From Sipunculus nudus (taxonomy: Eukaryota; Annelida; Sipuncula; Golfingiida; Sipunculidae): DNA of 64,000 bases. The position numbers and the translations under genes are program-made. Shown here one piece after another: positions 14,501 to 29,500 of this stretch. Location: the NCBI GenBank assembly GCA_026874595.1, contig CM049307.1, positions 24,344,362-24,408,361 on the forward strand. Direction: 5' to 3'. Under the pieces are notes generated by a model that did no database searches, was not told where the DNA came from, and worked only from the letters and a program-made list of their open reading frames with translations. Numbering within the stretch: position 1 is the stretch's first letter; each line of letters opens with the position of its first letter.

Positions 14501-17500
14501 ACTTTAGGTTAGGTAAACGTAATAGCAAATGGTAGATTTAATCCAGAACAAAGACTGGGACTTGATGTGATTGGCTGGTGCAAAGAATAACATCACAGGC
14601 AAATTTAGAAATGACTTAAATCTAGCAATAAATCTTATTTTTATTCTTCCCTGGAAATTTGGAGCTAACAGTGTCAGAAATACTAAGCTCTTGATGAGAT
14701 CTAGAATTTTTTGTCACAGGGGATTTTCCTGTGTGTGACGTCAATGGGTAGTTGAAAGTGCTCATAGGTGTGCCAATAGTTTTTGAACAATCACACAACC
14801 TCATGTTCTTTTAGGAAAAATACATAGAAAAAATGTTTTTCATCCAGGAATTGGGTTCAGTTTATGGATTGTATTTTTTTTCACTGGCAATTGTGTTATA
14901 TGATAATATGAGACTTGGAATATGTTTGCTTGACCTCCCATAACTGACAGTATAACTTTCAATACTCAGCATTATATACCTGGTTTTTCATCGACCATTT
15001 AATGTTCATTATTCATCCCTCTGTACATACCTCCCTTAACGGAATACCAGCGAGCCCCGTTGGTGATCCCTCCTTTCTTGTCAAACTCATCATCCGGCAT
15101 GTCCTCGCATGGCTTGTGGTGCTTAGACATGAAGCTATGGTTTTCTGCATACACTGAGGCCAAGTATCTGTATCAAGTACAAACAGTGACATTCAGCAGG
15201 ATGTTCAACAGAATCATGTTTTCCCAAGAATTTTCATCTTGCAAGATGTTCCATTAATTCATCACAAATTTGCAAAATACTATGTGGTTTACTTACAACA
15301 GAGAAATACTGCTGTTTATATACGTCACTGATGTTGAAATTTACATTCAAGCAATTAAGGTAAATTTTTCAGTCTTCTTTAGATCTTGGTTTATGAATCG
15401 CATTTATATATCTGCAATATGCAATTTTCATTTTCATTCTTTCGTGAGGGTTCCATTTCATGATCTCATCTTACAAAAGACCTACATAGAGTATAACCAT
15501 CATTATATTTATTACTTATATCAAATATTAAGTGTGCCAAACCTTATAAATTTACACGGAGACTTAAGGAAACATCAACTGAGTGGAAAGTGTTATCAGT
15601 ATTCATTAATGGCAGATAATTTGGAAGATATGATATCATATATAATAGTAATCTTTAACATACAAGATATATCATTAAACATTATATCAAGCTTTTTACC
15701 TTTCAACTTGCTTTCAACGATAGGACCTCTTATTCACAAAGGCTTTATTTTTGTAATAGTTCAACATTCTCGAATATTATGAATTTGGAAACCCTCACAA
15801 ACAAAAAAGCAACCACAGTATACACTGATTTGAATGTTACAAAACAGTGCATTTCTTCAGGCTTTGGCTGACTAAATCTGACTCTAAAACATGTTTAACA
15901 CACAAAATTGTCACTTTTTATCAATTTGTACAAACCTAAAGGTGGTGTCATCGGGACTGGCAGCATATTCCTGGGAGGCTCCGCTGCGGCTCTCATCATA
16001 GGGGTAATTAGCCACCACATCACCACCATGCAGGTTAGCAGACAGCACAAAGGGAACCTTCATAATCCAGTTGATCACCATCCTTGTCTCAGCCTCCAGC
16101 TGTGAGGTGATATAAGTTGACTTACAGGTAAGGTAAAGGTTAATAAGCAAGGTGTGCATCATGATCATCTATATTCAGAGTACTCTTAGAGTATGATTAG
16201 AATATAACAAGAACATTATTACAGTATTATCAGTATATTTTCAGAGGATTTGCTATTATATTCTAATCAGATTCCTATAAAAGGATTATATTAGAGTATT
16301 ATCTCTGTATTACAACAGAGTACCATTATTGAAAATAAGAGTATTATAAGGTTATTAATTAGACTATTATTAAAGTAATGTCATAATATTACCACAGTAT
16401 TTATTATTATTGCATTATCAGATTAATAATAACACAGTATTAGAGTATTATCATAGTATTTATTGTTATTGTATTATCAGAGTGATATCAGATTACTTTT
16501 TCAGTATTATCACAGCATTTATTATGATAGTATTATAAGAGTAGTATCAGAGTATTATTTAAGTATTTTCAGAGTAATACCAGAGTATCATACTCACACT
16601 ATTGTTCTTGACCACTGCCTGCCACATCAGGTGGTTATTGGCTGCGTGGTTCTGCTCGTTGCTGTAAGCTATGCGGTCTAGGTCTGGGAAGTTACGGTTC
16701 AGGTCAACGTTGTTGGCGTTAGAACGTCCCTTCAGCCAGTCCTTCTTGCCAGACTTTATGCACAAATGAAAGGTTAATGAAGACACTGTATAGTATTATA
16801 AAGACATATCAGGGGGGATGGTACAATATTTACCGTAAAAATAAAAGGGTACATAGCAAACTACTGGTTTATACAATATAAGTAAATTAATGGGTTTTGT
16901 TTACAAGCTCAGTCCTCTTATCAGTACATTATACTTGTACATAATGATAATATAAAATGATGACAAATAGTCCATCATCTGCAAGATAAAACATTTGGTA
17001 TTAATTTAAGTGAAATAGTACATCATTTAGTGAAATTTTCATCAAGAATTAAACCACCTTAATCAGAAGGGATTAATACGGGAACTGCAGGTCAGAGGTC
17101 ACCAGGATTTGGGCTGTATATTCAGGTACCTGTGCGTTTGCGATCTCCCAGCCGTCAGGGTTCATGCTGGGCATGATGTGGATGCGAGTGGTGGTGATGA
17201 GTTTCTTGATGTCACTGTTTCCTGCTTTGTACTCCTCACACAGGTAGCTGGCCAACTTGAGCAGCATCTCACGGCCCACCACTTCATTTCCGTGCATGTT
17301 CCCGACATACTTGAACTCGGGCTCCTCTGTAATACAGCACAAAAAACGCTACATAATCTCAATGGTCTTGATTTCCTAACTGCCCTAAGCATGAAACAAG
17401 GGCAGGCACCAGTATATACCAGTCTTGGCCTTATTCTGGACATGATGTTTAAGTGTGTACATTTAAGTGCAGTCTTGAACCTTAAGCAGTTCTGGCATAC

Positions 17501-20500
17501 TTAAAATTTTAAAACCTTCTCAGTGTCACATGACTCAAATATAACTTTTGCCCTTAGATTTTCCTTTGCAGAATTACATTAAGTGTCCTTTAATAAAAGG
17601 ATGCCCATTTTTAGTACTTATTAAATGTTCATTTTTATGTGAAAATTTGACATTCTGGCAAAGAATGAAAGATAAACTTATGATTATTTTAGCATAAGAT
17701 AATGTCTAAGACAATATAAATGACTAAGACACTATTACTTTCCGGAACAATGTCATGAAAATAAGAACTATTTCTCAGACATTTAATTAACTGTTTTTCT
17801 TAAAAACTAAAAGGATATGGTGCTGAGTCTCTTAGTAATTACCACATCCATTTATTACATAAGTAAATTATTTGCCTTGAACCCTCCGTGTTACCTTCTT
17901 GAACCTCCCATGTACCCTTTTGAACCTTCCATGTACCATTCATGAACCTTCCATGTACCCTTCTTGACCCTTCCATGTACCCTTATTAAACCCTCCATGT
18001 ACCCTTCTTGGACCCTCCATGTACCCTTCTTGAACCCTCCATGTACCCTTCTTGAACCGTCTATGTACCCTTCTTGAATCCTACTGGAACCCTCCATGTA
18101 CCCTACTGGAACCCTCCATGTTCCCTTCTAGAACCCTCCATGTACCCTTCTTGAACCTTCCATGTACCCTTCTTGAACCTTCCATGTACCCTTCCTGGAC
18201 CCTCCATGTACCCTTCTTGGACCCTCCATGTACCCTTTTTCGACCTTCCATGTACCCTTCTTGAACTTTCCATGTACCCTTCTTGAACCCTCCATGTACC
18301 CTTCTTGAACCCTCCATGTACCCTTCCGGAACCCTCCATGTATCCTTCTGGAACCCTCCATGTACCCTTCTGGAACCCTCCATGTACCCTTCTTGAACCT
18401 TCCATGAACCCTTCCTGAACCTTCCATGTAGCCTTCTTGAACCTTCCGTGTAGCCTTCTTGAAAAATTCCATGTAGCCTTCTTGAACCTTCCATATACCC
18501 TTCTTGAACCCTCTATGTACCCTTTTTGAACCCTCCATGTACCCTTTTTGAGCCCTCAATGTACCCTTCTCAAACCCTCTATGTTCCCTTTTTGAACCCT
18601 CAGTGTACTCTTCTCGAACCCTCTGTCTACCCTTCTCGAACCCTCTGTGTACCCTTCTTGAACCTTCCATGTAGCCTTCTTGAACCTTCTGTGTAGCCTT
18701 CTTGAAAAATTCCATGTAGCCTTCTTGAACCTTCCATATACCCTTCTTGAACCCTCTATGTACTCTTTTTGAACCCTCCATGTACCCTTTTTGAACCCTC
18801 AATGTACCCTTCTCGAACCCTGTTCCCTTTTCGAACCCTCAGTGTACTCTTCTCGAACCCTCTGTGTACCCTTCTCCAACCCTCTGTGTACCCTTCTTGA
18901 ACCTTCCATGTACCCTTCTTGAACCTTCCATGTACCCTTCTTGAACCCTCCATGTACCCTTCTTTAAACTTCCATGTACCCTTCTTGAACTTTCCATGTA
19001 CCCTTCTTGAACCTTCCATGTACCCTTCTTGAACCCTCCATGTACCCTTTTTGAACCCTCCATGTACCCTTCTGGAACCCTCCATGTACCCTTCTGGAAC
19101 CCTCCATGTCCTCTTCTTGAACCCTCCATGTACCTATCTGGAACCCTCCATGTACCCTTGTACATAAAGCAAATGTAACAGTCAGATGTTGACACTAAGT
19201 CTTGTTCCGTGCAAAACATTAAGATTTTATGCTGTTCAATCTCTGTGTCTCCCTGATAGAATTAACATCCCCCCCACATCCCCCCCCCCCCCTCTGATAA
19301 TTTGACATATCATATGCATAGTTAATTGCTTGTGATCAATTCATGACAGTGCAACCAATCTGAACAATGATGAAAGAAACGACCAATCATTGATATAAAC
19401 CGATTAATTGGCACACAACTAGTACAAATGATATATTCTTTATCACCTGAAAGTCTCTCAAAGATATGGAGTACAATCACAATTTTTCATGTCCTACATT
19501 AACCAACATAGGCTCTAGATCCAGGCTGAAAATACCTGTACTCAGGATGTTTATCATTTTGGGACTCCCTTTTGAATGCTTGACGCAAAGATGATTGGTT
19601 AAACAGCTCTTGGTAGACTCGAATATCAAATATGCCCTTTAGGAAAGGCCATCTGATAGTGTACATAATCACACTAAAAAATGAAGCTCCCATGAGAGAA
19701 AAATATCAGCCTGGGCTTCTTGCTCACCAGCTGTCTGTAGAAGACATTTTTCCACTGAGTCCAGAATCCAGCACACAACAATTCAATAACAGGCAGAGCC
19801 CTTAACTGTTTTTGCCATAGAAGCTGGCTTTATGGGAAGACACTGACTTGATCTTGATGGCATGTAAACAGCATCTGCTCTGTAACAGGAGGGCATGCTG
19901 GCTTTCTACTGGCAGCATGTAGCCTCAACAGCTGAAAGCATCTTATTTATGTATAAAAACCAGCAGCATGTAAAGCATCCCAGCAGTATCTGACAGTACT
20001 GATTAACTCTGATCAGAATGTTTTGGCACTCGCAGTCTTTGACATATCATACCACTTACTGACATAAAAACAGTTCAAACTCATATTTAGTATATTTAGT
20101 AAAATCATATAATATCAGTACTAATTACTGGGTGATGATAATCAGCCTGGTCATGTGGTATGATTGGTTACATGAAATATTGCTACACACAGAAATGGGG
20201 CAATTTGTACATTACTAAGACTGCAATTGTGCTTACTCTCTGGCAAAGCACTCTGGAGTCACATATGACGCATGCACAACACAGTTTAACAACACTGAAA
20301 AGAGTTTTATTACGGCTTTGAGTAGGATTAATTACAATTTGGTTCATTCATTATGATAATAATTGTACTTCTATGCAGATAATCAACACCCATTAGAAAC
20401 CGGTTTAAAAGCAGTATGCTGTGTGAATAATGTATTCTTTTATTACCCCTTCCATGGAGGATATGTTTTCACTTATGTCTGTTTTTTGTTTTGTTTGTAT

Positions 20501-23500
20501 TCTTGCTGAATTACATAAAACTACTAAGCAGTCTCCATGATACTTGGTAGAGGGGTGGGACATAAACCAGGGAAGCCCTAATTAAATCTGATGTAGATAA
20601 AGATAAAAGAAAAGATTTAGTGCCCCTGCAAGGAGGTTATGCATTCATCCCTGTTTGTGTGTGTGAGTTTGTTCACAACATAACTCACACAATCATAAAC
20701 AGAATCTAATGTAATTTTCAGGGCATTTCATGAATGGCAAATGCTGAAACGGTTAGATTTTGCTACAGATCTGGCACATGATCCAGATTCAGGGATGTCA
20801 TCAAGGAATATTCACAAGTACAGTCACTTGTCACAAAATGTGCACACATGAAAATGGGAATATGGGCCTATTATTAATAATGAATGATAACATGGTTATG
20901 AGAGCATCCCACAATAACGACCCCTACATGGCAGAGGTCTGCATTCTAAGGAATGCAGATTTCGAGTTATGGCTGGTTTTCCTAACAAGAGGTACGTGCT
21001 TGCACAGTGCCACTTGCTGCAGATACTGAGGCTGGCTTCATATTCAAGAGGTTGAAATTCTGTGACATTTCATTTTTCTGGTTGTTTATAAATGGTTTCT
21101 TTTTTGCGATCTCATCAGAAATGTAAAATAAAAATTTCAGATTTTTAAAAATTTTTCTATAGATATTAATATTGTTACGAAGACAAATTAATGAGGGGGA
21201 AAACATTGGGCCGATCCGGAATTCGAACACATGTCGGTGGCGCACAAGTCTGGCGTACCAACAGCTTCACTAGAAAAGCAAGCTTCACTAGCTAGACAGT
21301 TCAGTCCGCTTTTATGTCACCCCGTAACACAACCCCTCTTAAGAGTGTTCTGCTATCAGAACAAGACTAATTATCCTACGAGTCACACTTTGGTTAGCTT
21401 ATTCCCTGGGCTTTAACCATCATGTTGGACGAGCCCCCATTTTGTTACGAAGACAAATTAATGAGGGGAAAACATTGGGCCGATCCGGGATTCAAACCCA
21501 TGTATGTGGCGCACAAGGCCGGCGTACCAACCACTTACCTAGAAAAGCAAGCTTCACCAGCGAGACAGTTCGGTCCACTTTTATGTCAACCCGTTACAAT
21601 ATATACTGATAATTGATGCATCATTCCTAGAACCTTCAAAATCAATGCACAGATAGTTTGCTGATGAGTGAATGATGATGTATGAACCACTGACCTGGTA
21701 CAGATCAAATCCTGCCTCCCTTGATAACTAATGTATAAACTGCTATGTGGACACCGTATAAAGCAAAAGTACTCAGAGAAAGGTGTTACAGGCATTCACA
21801 GTTCACTGGGATAGAAGCAAATGAAAAGCAAGCACTCATATTAGTTCTGTTTTTATGCAAAATCTAATGGTAAATTCATAATGATACAAAGAGTAAAACT
21901 TAGACTAATATCTGTTCTGATTTAAAGTACAAAAATAAATCCCCATCAGTTAATTTGAACATGATGAGACATGATACACGAGTACTTAATGAGACTGATA
22001 TATAAGTCAATATTTGCCAAGTATCTGTCACAGTATTGAGCTATTTATTATGATTAAAGCAAAGCTTCGGCCTTCAAGTACCTTTCTACATTATGTATGG
22101 AGGTACCGATATCCTATTTAAAGGTGAAAACTAACCAATACATCAATTTATTACTGCACAATTACCGCTGTGTCAGCAAATTGTTGAAAGCATATATTTT
22201 GATTTATTGAGGAAAAAAGATAAATAAGTTTAATATAAAAATATATTTTATAACAATATACACCGCATTCAAGTCTTAACAGGCTCCTTTAATATCAAAG
22301 GCAAGTAAATAAATTCAGAATTTATCATTTTGAAATACAAATATCAATCAATAAGATAATATGAATCATTATGCAATATGAGAGCAGGACATTTTCCATA
22401 CTGAATATATAGTGTATGGTTAATTCTACAGGCAATATAAAACTACTAGCAACATACATTTGAAGTATAGTGTAAATGTATAGTAGCTTTCCATCATTCC
22501 TTGATTCCTCATGTAAGTTATAACTAGAATATCAGCAAAAGCTGACAAAAGCCCTCAGCCAAAAGAACAGTGTTTATACGTGGTAACAGTAACACGTACG
22601 AAATATTTGTTCTCACATGGACCTATATCTGTACATGTCTCAGATATAAATTTAAACTGGAGAGGTATGTACCATGTTTCATAACAATCCACCAAATGCT
22701 TCCTGAGAAATAAGCTCCTAAGTTTTACCCTATTCTAAGTGTTGTAACCTTGAAAGTAGGTCAAGGTCACCCATCTTTGAACATGACCAAGATTTTGTCA
22801 ATATGCATCAGCACTGAAGAAATGTAGTTCCTGTGTTGAATACCTTTGGAGATGTCTTGCTCACAGGGCCAAAGTTGAAAAATCCGATTAAATTTCATTA
22901 AAAGAGAAATTGTAGGTGGCTCCACCAAACTTGTCCAGCAGGTAAAAACCATCAGTACCAATGATTATAGTAAGTTTTGTGAAAATCTACCCAATGGTAC
23001 CTGAGAAATAAGCTTATAAGTGTTTTTCTATAATCAGCTGTAAAACGTAGAAAAATAGGTCAAGGTCACCCATCTTCGAACTTGGCTAAGTTTTTGTAGA
23101 TATACATCTTCACCGAAGAAATAAAATTCCTAGTTGAATCTTTCAAGAGATATCCCGCTCACAGGGCCAAAGTTGAAAAATCAGAAAAAATTCATTAAAA
23201 ATCAGAAATTGTGAGTGGCGCCCCCTTACTTGTGCAGTAGGTACAGACCATCAGTCCCAATGATCATAGTAAGTTTTGTAAAAATCCACCCAATGGTTCC
23301 TGAGAAATAAGCTTCTAAGTGTTTTTCTATAATCAGCTGTTAAACGTAGAAAAACAGGTCAAGGTCACCCATCTTCGAACTTGACCGAGATTTTGTTGAT
23401 ATCCATCTTCACCGAAGAAATAAAATTCCTACGATGAATCCTTTTAGAGATATCCCGCTCACAAGGCCAAAGATGAAAAATCCGAGAAAAATTCATTAAA

Positions 23501-26500
23501 AATCATAAATTGTAGGTGGCGCCCCCTTACTTGTGCAGCAGGTACAGACTATCAGTCCCTATAATCATAGTAAGTTTTGTGAAAATCCATCAAATGGTTC
23601 CTGAGTAATAAGCATCTAAGTGTTTTTCTATAATCAGCTCTAAAATGTAGAAAAATAGGTCAAGGTCACCCATCTTTGAACTTGACCGAGATTTTGTTGA
23701 TATACATCTTTACCAAGGAAATGAAATTCTGACGGCGAATCCTTTTCAAGATATCCCACTCACAAGGTAAAAGTTAACGGATGCCGGACGGACGGACGGA
23801 CAGCTTGGGTGACAACAATAGCCCATCAGCCTAAGGGCTGAGGGCTAAAAACTTAAACCCACAATCTTAAATCTGTTCACACCATCTGTTTACATACGTC
23901 TTTCATCCTCTGTATTTGGATGATCGGGGAGGTTACATGTATTTATACACTTGTGATTTCCTGACTGATTAAGACTGGTGGTTATATTGTTTTACATTTA
24001 TAACCAAGCAGGAATTTGGGAAAAATTTTTTTTAAAAATTAATGTTTTCAGTTGTGTAACCATGTCACACATTTATTTCACCCCTTGTGAAGCCAGATCT
24101 AATTTTCTTTTTCTTTTTTTTTTTTTTTTTTGGTGGTGGGCAGGGGAGGGGGGTCACATAGCTCAGCCAACAAGTTAAAGAAATGGCATCATCACTCATG
24201 AAAGAAGACCAAGTTCCATGATGATAACAACGAGTTGCTGTCACTGTTATCTCAAAACCATTTATTATTATTAAATTATAGACTAATATGGCAATTTCAA
24301 GGTATTGACTTAAAACATTATATTAAGAATTTTTTAATTCATACAAACCATCCCAAAAAAATTTACTCCACAATGCTCCAGCAAAAAAAAAAGAAATAAT
24401 TATTTGGTACCGTTACCTTCTAGAATTTCTACAGATGATTGGTTCATTCTATCATAAGGCACAAAACATTCTATTAACAAGACAAAAATACAGAGATAGA
24501 GAAATTAATCTCAGATTTACAAAATTTTGCTGGGATAATTTTATGCTCAATCAGCTGCTATTATTGTGGTTTGCCCCCATCAAATTACACAAGCATTGAT
24601 CTGAACAACTTGGTGTTTTAAACAGGGATAAAAATGATGGGTATGAAAAAATGACTCATTATGTAACAGTAAGATTTACCATGACCAGATGAAAAAGACA
24701 TGCTGAAAAAAGTTAACATTACATTTCTTCTCTCACTGCTGTGCTGTGAACAGTTCCAGTTCATGATAATTATATTTTTTCAGCACATGTTAATCCCTCC
24801 CACAGACACAGTATGTATATTTTACCTTGACCACCTCACAAAAGAAATGCTACAGAGATAACCAATGAATGGAAATGTTGAAATGTGGCAAACATTTCCT
24901 GTTTGATTTTAATACTAGTGGAGGTTGTGGTTTCTGACCTTTTTCTTTTTCATCCTTGTTTCCATTTACACTTTCCATGTATTCTGTACACGCTCACCAA
25001 TGATACAACAGGTTCTTTCATATACTGATTCTGATCTTCACAAAAGGTTCATTTTCATTTTCTTTTTATTTTCTTGAGATAAGTTGCCTTTATTAATTGC
25101 GTTTAAAGGTATTCAAACATGACATTTATAGGTTGTTTTTTCAATGACAAAAATGTTTGTAATTCAAGAGAGACAGCTTCAAGGTAAAACATGGGAATGA
25201 GTGTGGATACTAAAGTAAAGCCACAGGGAACTTGTTTGCTGAGAAATGTAAGAATGCCAATTCACAGGGGTACAGGCAGACTGCTCTCTAGGATATGTGA
25301 GGAGGACAATCCATAGTGGTACAGGCAGACTAGTCTCTAGGACATGTAAGAAGGACAAACCACAGGGGTACAAGCAGACTACACTCTAGGACATGTGAGA
25401 AGGACAATCCACAGGGGTACAGGCAGACTACACTTAAGGACATGTGAGGAGGACAATCCACAGGGGTACAGGCAGACTACACTCTAAGACATGTGAGAAG
25501 GACAATCCACAGGGGTACAGGCAGACTACACTCTAGGACATGTGAGAAGGACGATCCACAGGGGTACAAGCAGACTACACTCTAGGACATGTGAGAAGGA
25601 CAATCCACAAGGGTACAAGCAGACTACACTCTAGGACATGTGAGGAGGACAATCCAAAGGAATACAGGCAGACTACACTCTAGGACATGCAAGGAGGACA
25701 ATTCACAGGGGTACAGGCAGACTACACTCTAGGACATGTGAGTAGAACAATCCACAGGGGTACAGGCAGACTACACTCTAGGACATGTGAGAAGGACAAT
25801 CCACAGGGGTACAGGCAGACTACACTCTAGGACATGTGAGAAGGACAATCCAGAGGGGTACAGGCAGACTACACTCTAAGACATGCGAGGAGGACAATCC
25901 ACAGGGTTATAGGCAGACTACGCTCTGGGACATGTGAGAAGGACAATCCACAGGGGTACAGGCAGACTACACTCTGGGACATGTGAGAAGGACAATCCAC
26001 AGGGGTACAGGCAGACTACTCTCTAGGACATGTGAGAAGGACAATCCACAGGGGTACAGGCAGACTACACTCTAGGACATGTGAGAAGGACAATCCAGAG
26101 GGGTACAGGCAGACTACTCTCTACGACATGTGAGAAGGACAATCCAGAGGGGTACAGGCAGACTACACTCTGGGATATGTGAGGAGGATAATCGACAGAG
26201 GTACAGCAGACTACACTCTAGGACATGCGAGGAGGACAATCCACAGGGGTACAGGCAGACTACGCTCTAAGACATGTGAGAAGGACAATCCACAGGGGTA
26301 CAGGCAAACTACACTCTAGGACGTAAGAAGGACAATCCACAGGGGTACAGGCAGACTACACTCTAGAACATGTGAGAAGGACAATCCACAGGGGTACAGG
26401 CAGACTACACTCTAGGACATGTGAGAAGGACAATCCACAGGGGTACAGACAGACTACTCTCTAGGACATGTGAAAAGGACAATCCACAGGGGTACAGGCA

Positions 26501-29500
26501 AACTACACTCTATGACATGTGAGACGGACAATCCACAGGGGTACAGGCAGACTACTCTCTAGGACATGTGAAAAGGACAATCCACAGGGGTACAGGCAGA
26601 CTACACTCTAGGACATGTGAGAAGGACAATCCACAGGGGTACAGGCAGACTACTCTCTAGGACATGTGAGGAGGACAATCCACAGGGGTACAGGCAGACT
26701 TCACTCTAGGACATGTGAGAAGGACAATCCACAGGGGTACAGGCAGACTACACTCTGGGATATGTGAGGAGGACAATCAACAGAGGTACAGCAGACTACA
26801 CTCAAGGACATGTGAGAAGGACAATCCACAGGGGTACAGGCAGACTTCGCTCCAGGACATGTGAGAATGACAATCCACAGGGGTACAGGCAGACTACACT
26901 CTAGGACATGTGAGCATGACAATCCACAGAAGTACAGACAGACTACACTCTAAGACATGCGAGGAGGACAATCCACAGGGGTACAGGCAGACTACGCTCT
27001 GGGACATGTGAGAAGGACAATCCACAGGGGTACAGGCAGACTACACTCTAGGACTTGTGAGAAGGACAATCCACAGGGGTACAGGCAGACTACACTCTAT
27101 GACATGCTGGAGGACAATCCACTGGGGTACAGGCAGACTATGCTCTGGGACATGTGAGAAGGACAATCCACAGGGGTACAGGCAGACTACACTCTAGGAC
27201 ATGTGAGAAGGACAATCCACTGGGGTACAGGCACTGACTAGGCACAGGGACATTTGAGGAAGACAATCCACAGGAGTACAGGCAGACTACACTCTAGGAC
27301 ATGTGAGAAGGACAATCCACAGGGGTACAGGCAGACTATACTCTAAGACATGCGAGGAGGACAATCCACAGGGGTACAGGCAAACTACGCTCTGGGACAT
27401 GTGAGAAGGACAATCCACAGGGGTACAGGCAGACTACACTCTAGGACATGTGAGAAGGACAATCCACAGGGGTACAGGCAGACTACACTCTAAGACATGC
27501 GAGGAGGACAATCCACAGGGTTACAGGCAGACTACGCTCTGGGACATGTGAGAAGGACAATCCACAGGGGTACAGGCAGACTACGCTCTGGGACATGTGA
27601 GAAGGACAATCCACAGGGGTACAGGCAGACTACACTCTAGGACATGTGAGAAGGACAATCCACTGGGGTACAGGCACTGACTACGCACAGGGACATTTGA
27701 GGAAGACAATCCACTGGGGTACAGGCAGACTACGCTCTGGGACATGTGAGAAGGACAATCCACAGGGGTACAGGCAGACTACACTCTAGGACATGTGAGA
27801 AGGACAATCCACTGGGGTACAGGCACTGACTACGCACAGGGACATTTGAGGAAGACAATCCACAGGAGTACAGGCAGACTACACTCTAGGACATGTGAGA
27901 AGGACAATCCACAGGGGTACAGGCAGACTATACTCTAAGACATGCGAGAAGGACAATCCACAGGGGTACAGGCAGACTACGCTCTGGGACATGTGAGAAG
28001 GACAATCCACAGGGGTACAGGCAGACTACACTCTAGGACATGTGAGAAGGACAATCCACAGGGGTACAGGCAGACTACACTCTAAGACATGCGAGGAGGA
28101 CAATCCACAGGGTTACAGGCAGACTACGCTCTGGGACATGTGAGAAGGACAATCCACAGGGGTACAGGCAGACTACACTCTAGGACATGTGAGAAGGACA
28201 ATCCACTGGGGTACAGGCACTGACTAGGCACAGGGACATTTGAGGAAGACAATCCACAGGAGTACAGGCAGACTACACTCTAGGACATGTGAGAAGGACA
28301 ATCCACAGGGGTACAGGCAGACTATACTCTAAGACATGCGAGGAGGACAATCCACAGGGGTACAGGCAAACTACGCTCTGGGACATGTGAGAAGGACAAT
28401 CCACAGGGGTACAGGCAGACTACACTCTAGGACATGTGAGAAGGACAATCCACAGGGGTACAGGCAGACTACACTCTAAGACATGCGAGGAGGACAATCC
28501 ACAGGGTTACAGGCAGACTACGCTCTGGGACATGTGAGAAGGACAATCCACAGGGGTACAGGCAGACTACGCTCTGGGACATGTGAGAAGGACAATCCAC
28601 AGGGGTACAGGCAGACTACACTCTAGGACATGTGAGAAGGACAATCCACTGGGGTACAGGCACTGACTACGCACAGGGACATTTGAGGAAGACAATCCAC
28701 TGGGGTACAGGCAGACTACGCTCTGGGACATGTGAGAAGGACAATCCACAGGGGTACAGGCAGACTACACTCTAGGACATGTGAGAAGGACAATCCACTG
28801 GGGTACAGGCACTGACTACGCACAGGGACATTTGAGGAAGACAATCCACAGGAGTACAGGCAGACTACACTCTAGGACATGTGAGAAGGACAATCCACAG
28901 GGGTACAGGCAGACTATACTCTAAGACATGCGAGAAGGACAATCCACAGGGGTACAGGCAGACTACGCTCTGGGACATGTGAGAAGGACAATCCACAGGG
29001 GTACAGGCAGACTACACTCTAGGACATGTGAGAAGGACAATCCACAGGGGTACAGGCAGACTACACTCTAAGACATGCGAGGAGGACAATCCACAGGGTT
29101 ACAGGCAGACTACGCTCTGGGACATGTGAGAAGGACAATCCACAGGGGTACAGGCAGACTACACTCTAGGACATGTGAGAAGGACAATCCACTGGGGTAC
29201 AGGCACTGACTATGCACTGGGACATGTGAGGAAGACAATCGACAGGAGTACAGGCAGACTACACTCTAAGACATGCGAGAAGGACAATCCACAGGGGTAC
29301 AGGCAGACTACACTCTGAGACATGTGAGGAGGACAATCCACAGGGGTACAGGCAGACTACGCTCTAAGACATGTGAGGAGGACAATCCACAGGGGTACAG
29401 GCACTGACTATGCTCTATGACATGTTAAGGTCTAATCATCGTCAAAAATCATGAAAATTACATTTTTCTGAAAAACATCTGGTTTTATAGATGATTGCTA

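Larger units (their letters stand above)
13745..17129 (-). other. CPE introns 2-6 (short introns between exons 2 and 7)
   Basis: Five introns of 322-824 bp separate exons 2 to 7. Intron 3 (16100-16597) is almost entirely a degenerate AT-rich repeat of agtattatcag-like words. Intron 4 (15168-15935) contains a repeat copy shared with 61.3-61.5 kb. The others show nothing recognisable. Confidence 0.75.

Noticed and set aside
15270-15782. 170-codon plus-strand ORF
   Set aside because: Composition is driven by AT-rich DNA and it overlaps a dispersed repeat and the antisense of CPE intron 4; no domain or splice context.
17109-17504. 131-codon plus-strand ORF
   Set aside because: Antisense shadow of CPE exon 2.
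18128-18802. 224-codon minus-strand ORF with a 22-residue repeat, and several similar ones up to 19219
   Set aside because: They are the automatic result of a stop-free 22-bp tandem unit read in three frames; no start context, splice sites or non-repetitive sequence supports a gene.
21441-21598. A functional tRNA gene
   Set aside because: A- and B-box-like motifs are present but no paired acceptor stem or anticodon arm; a near-identical copy lies next door, so SINE-like.
25228-29424. ORFs on both strands inside the 49-bp array (e.g. 26701-26922, 27581-27763, 28567-28749)
   Set aside because: They are repeat-unit translations; two of them are identical because of the 986-bp higher-order repeat.
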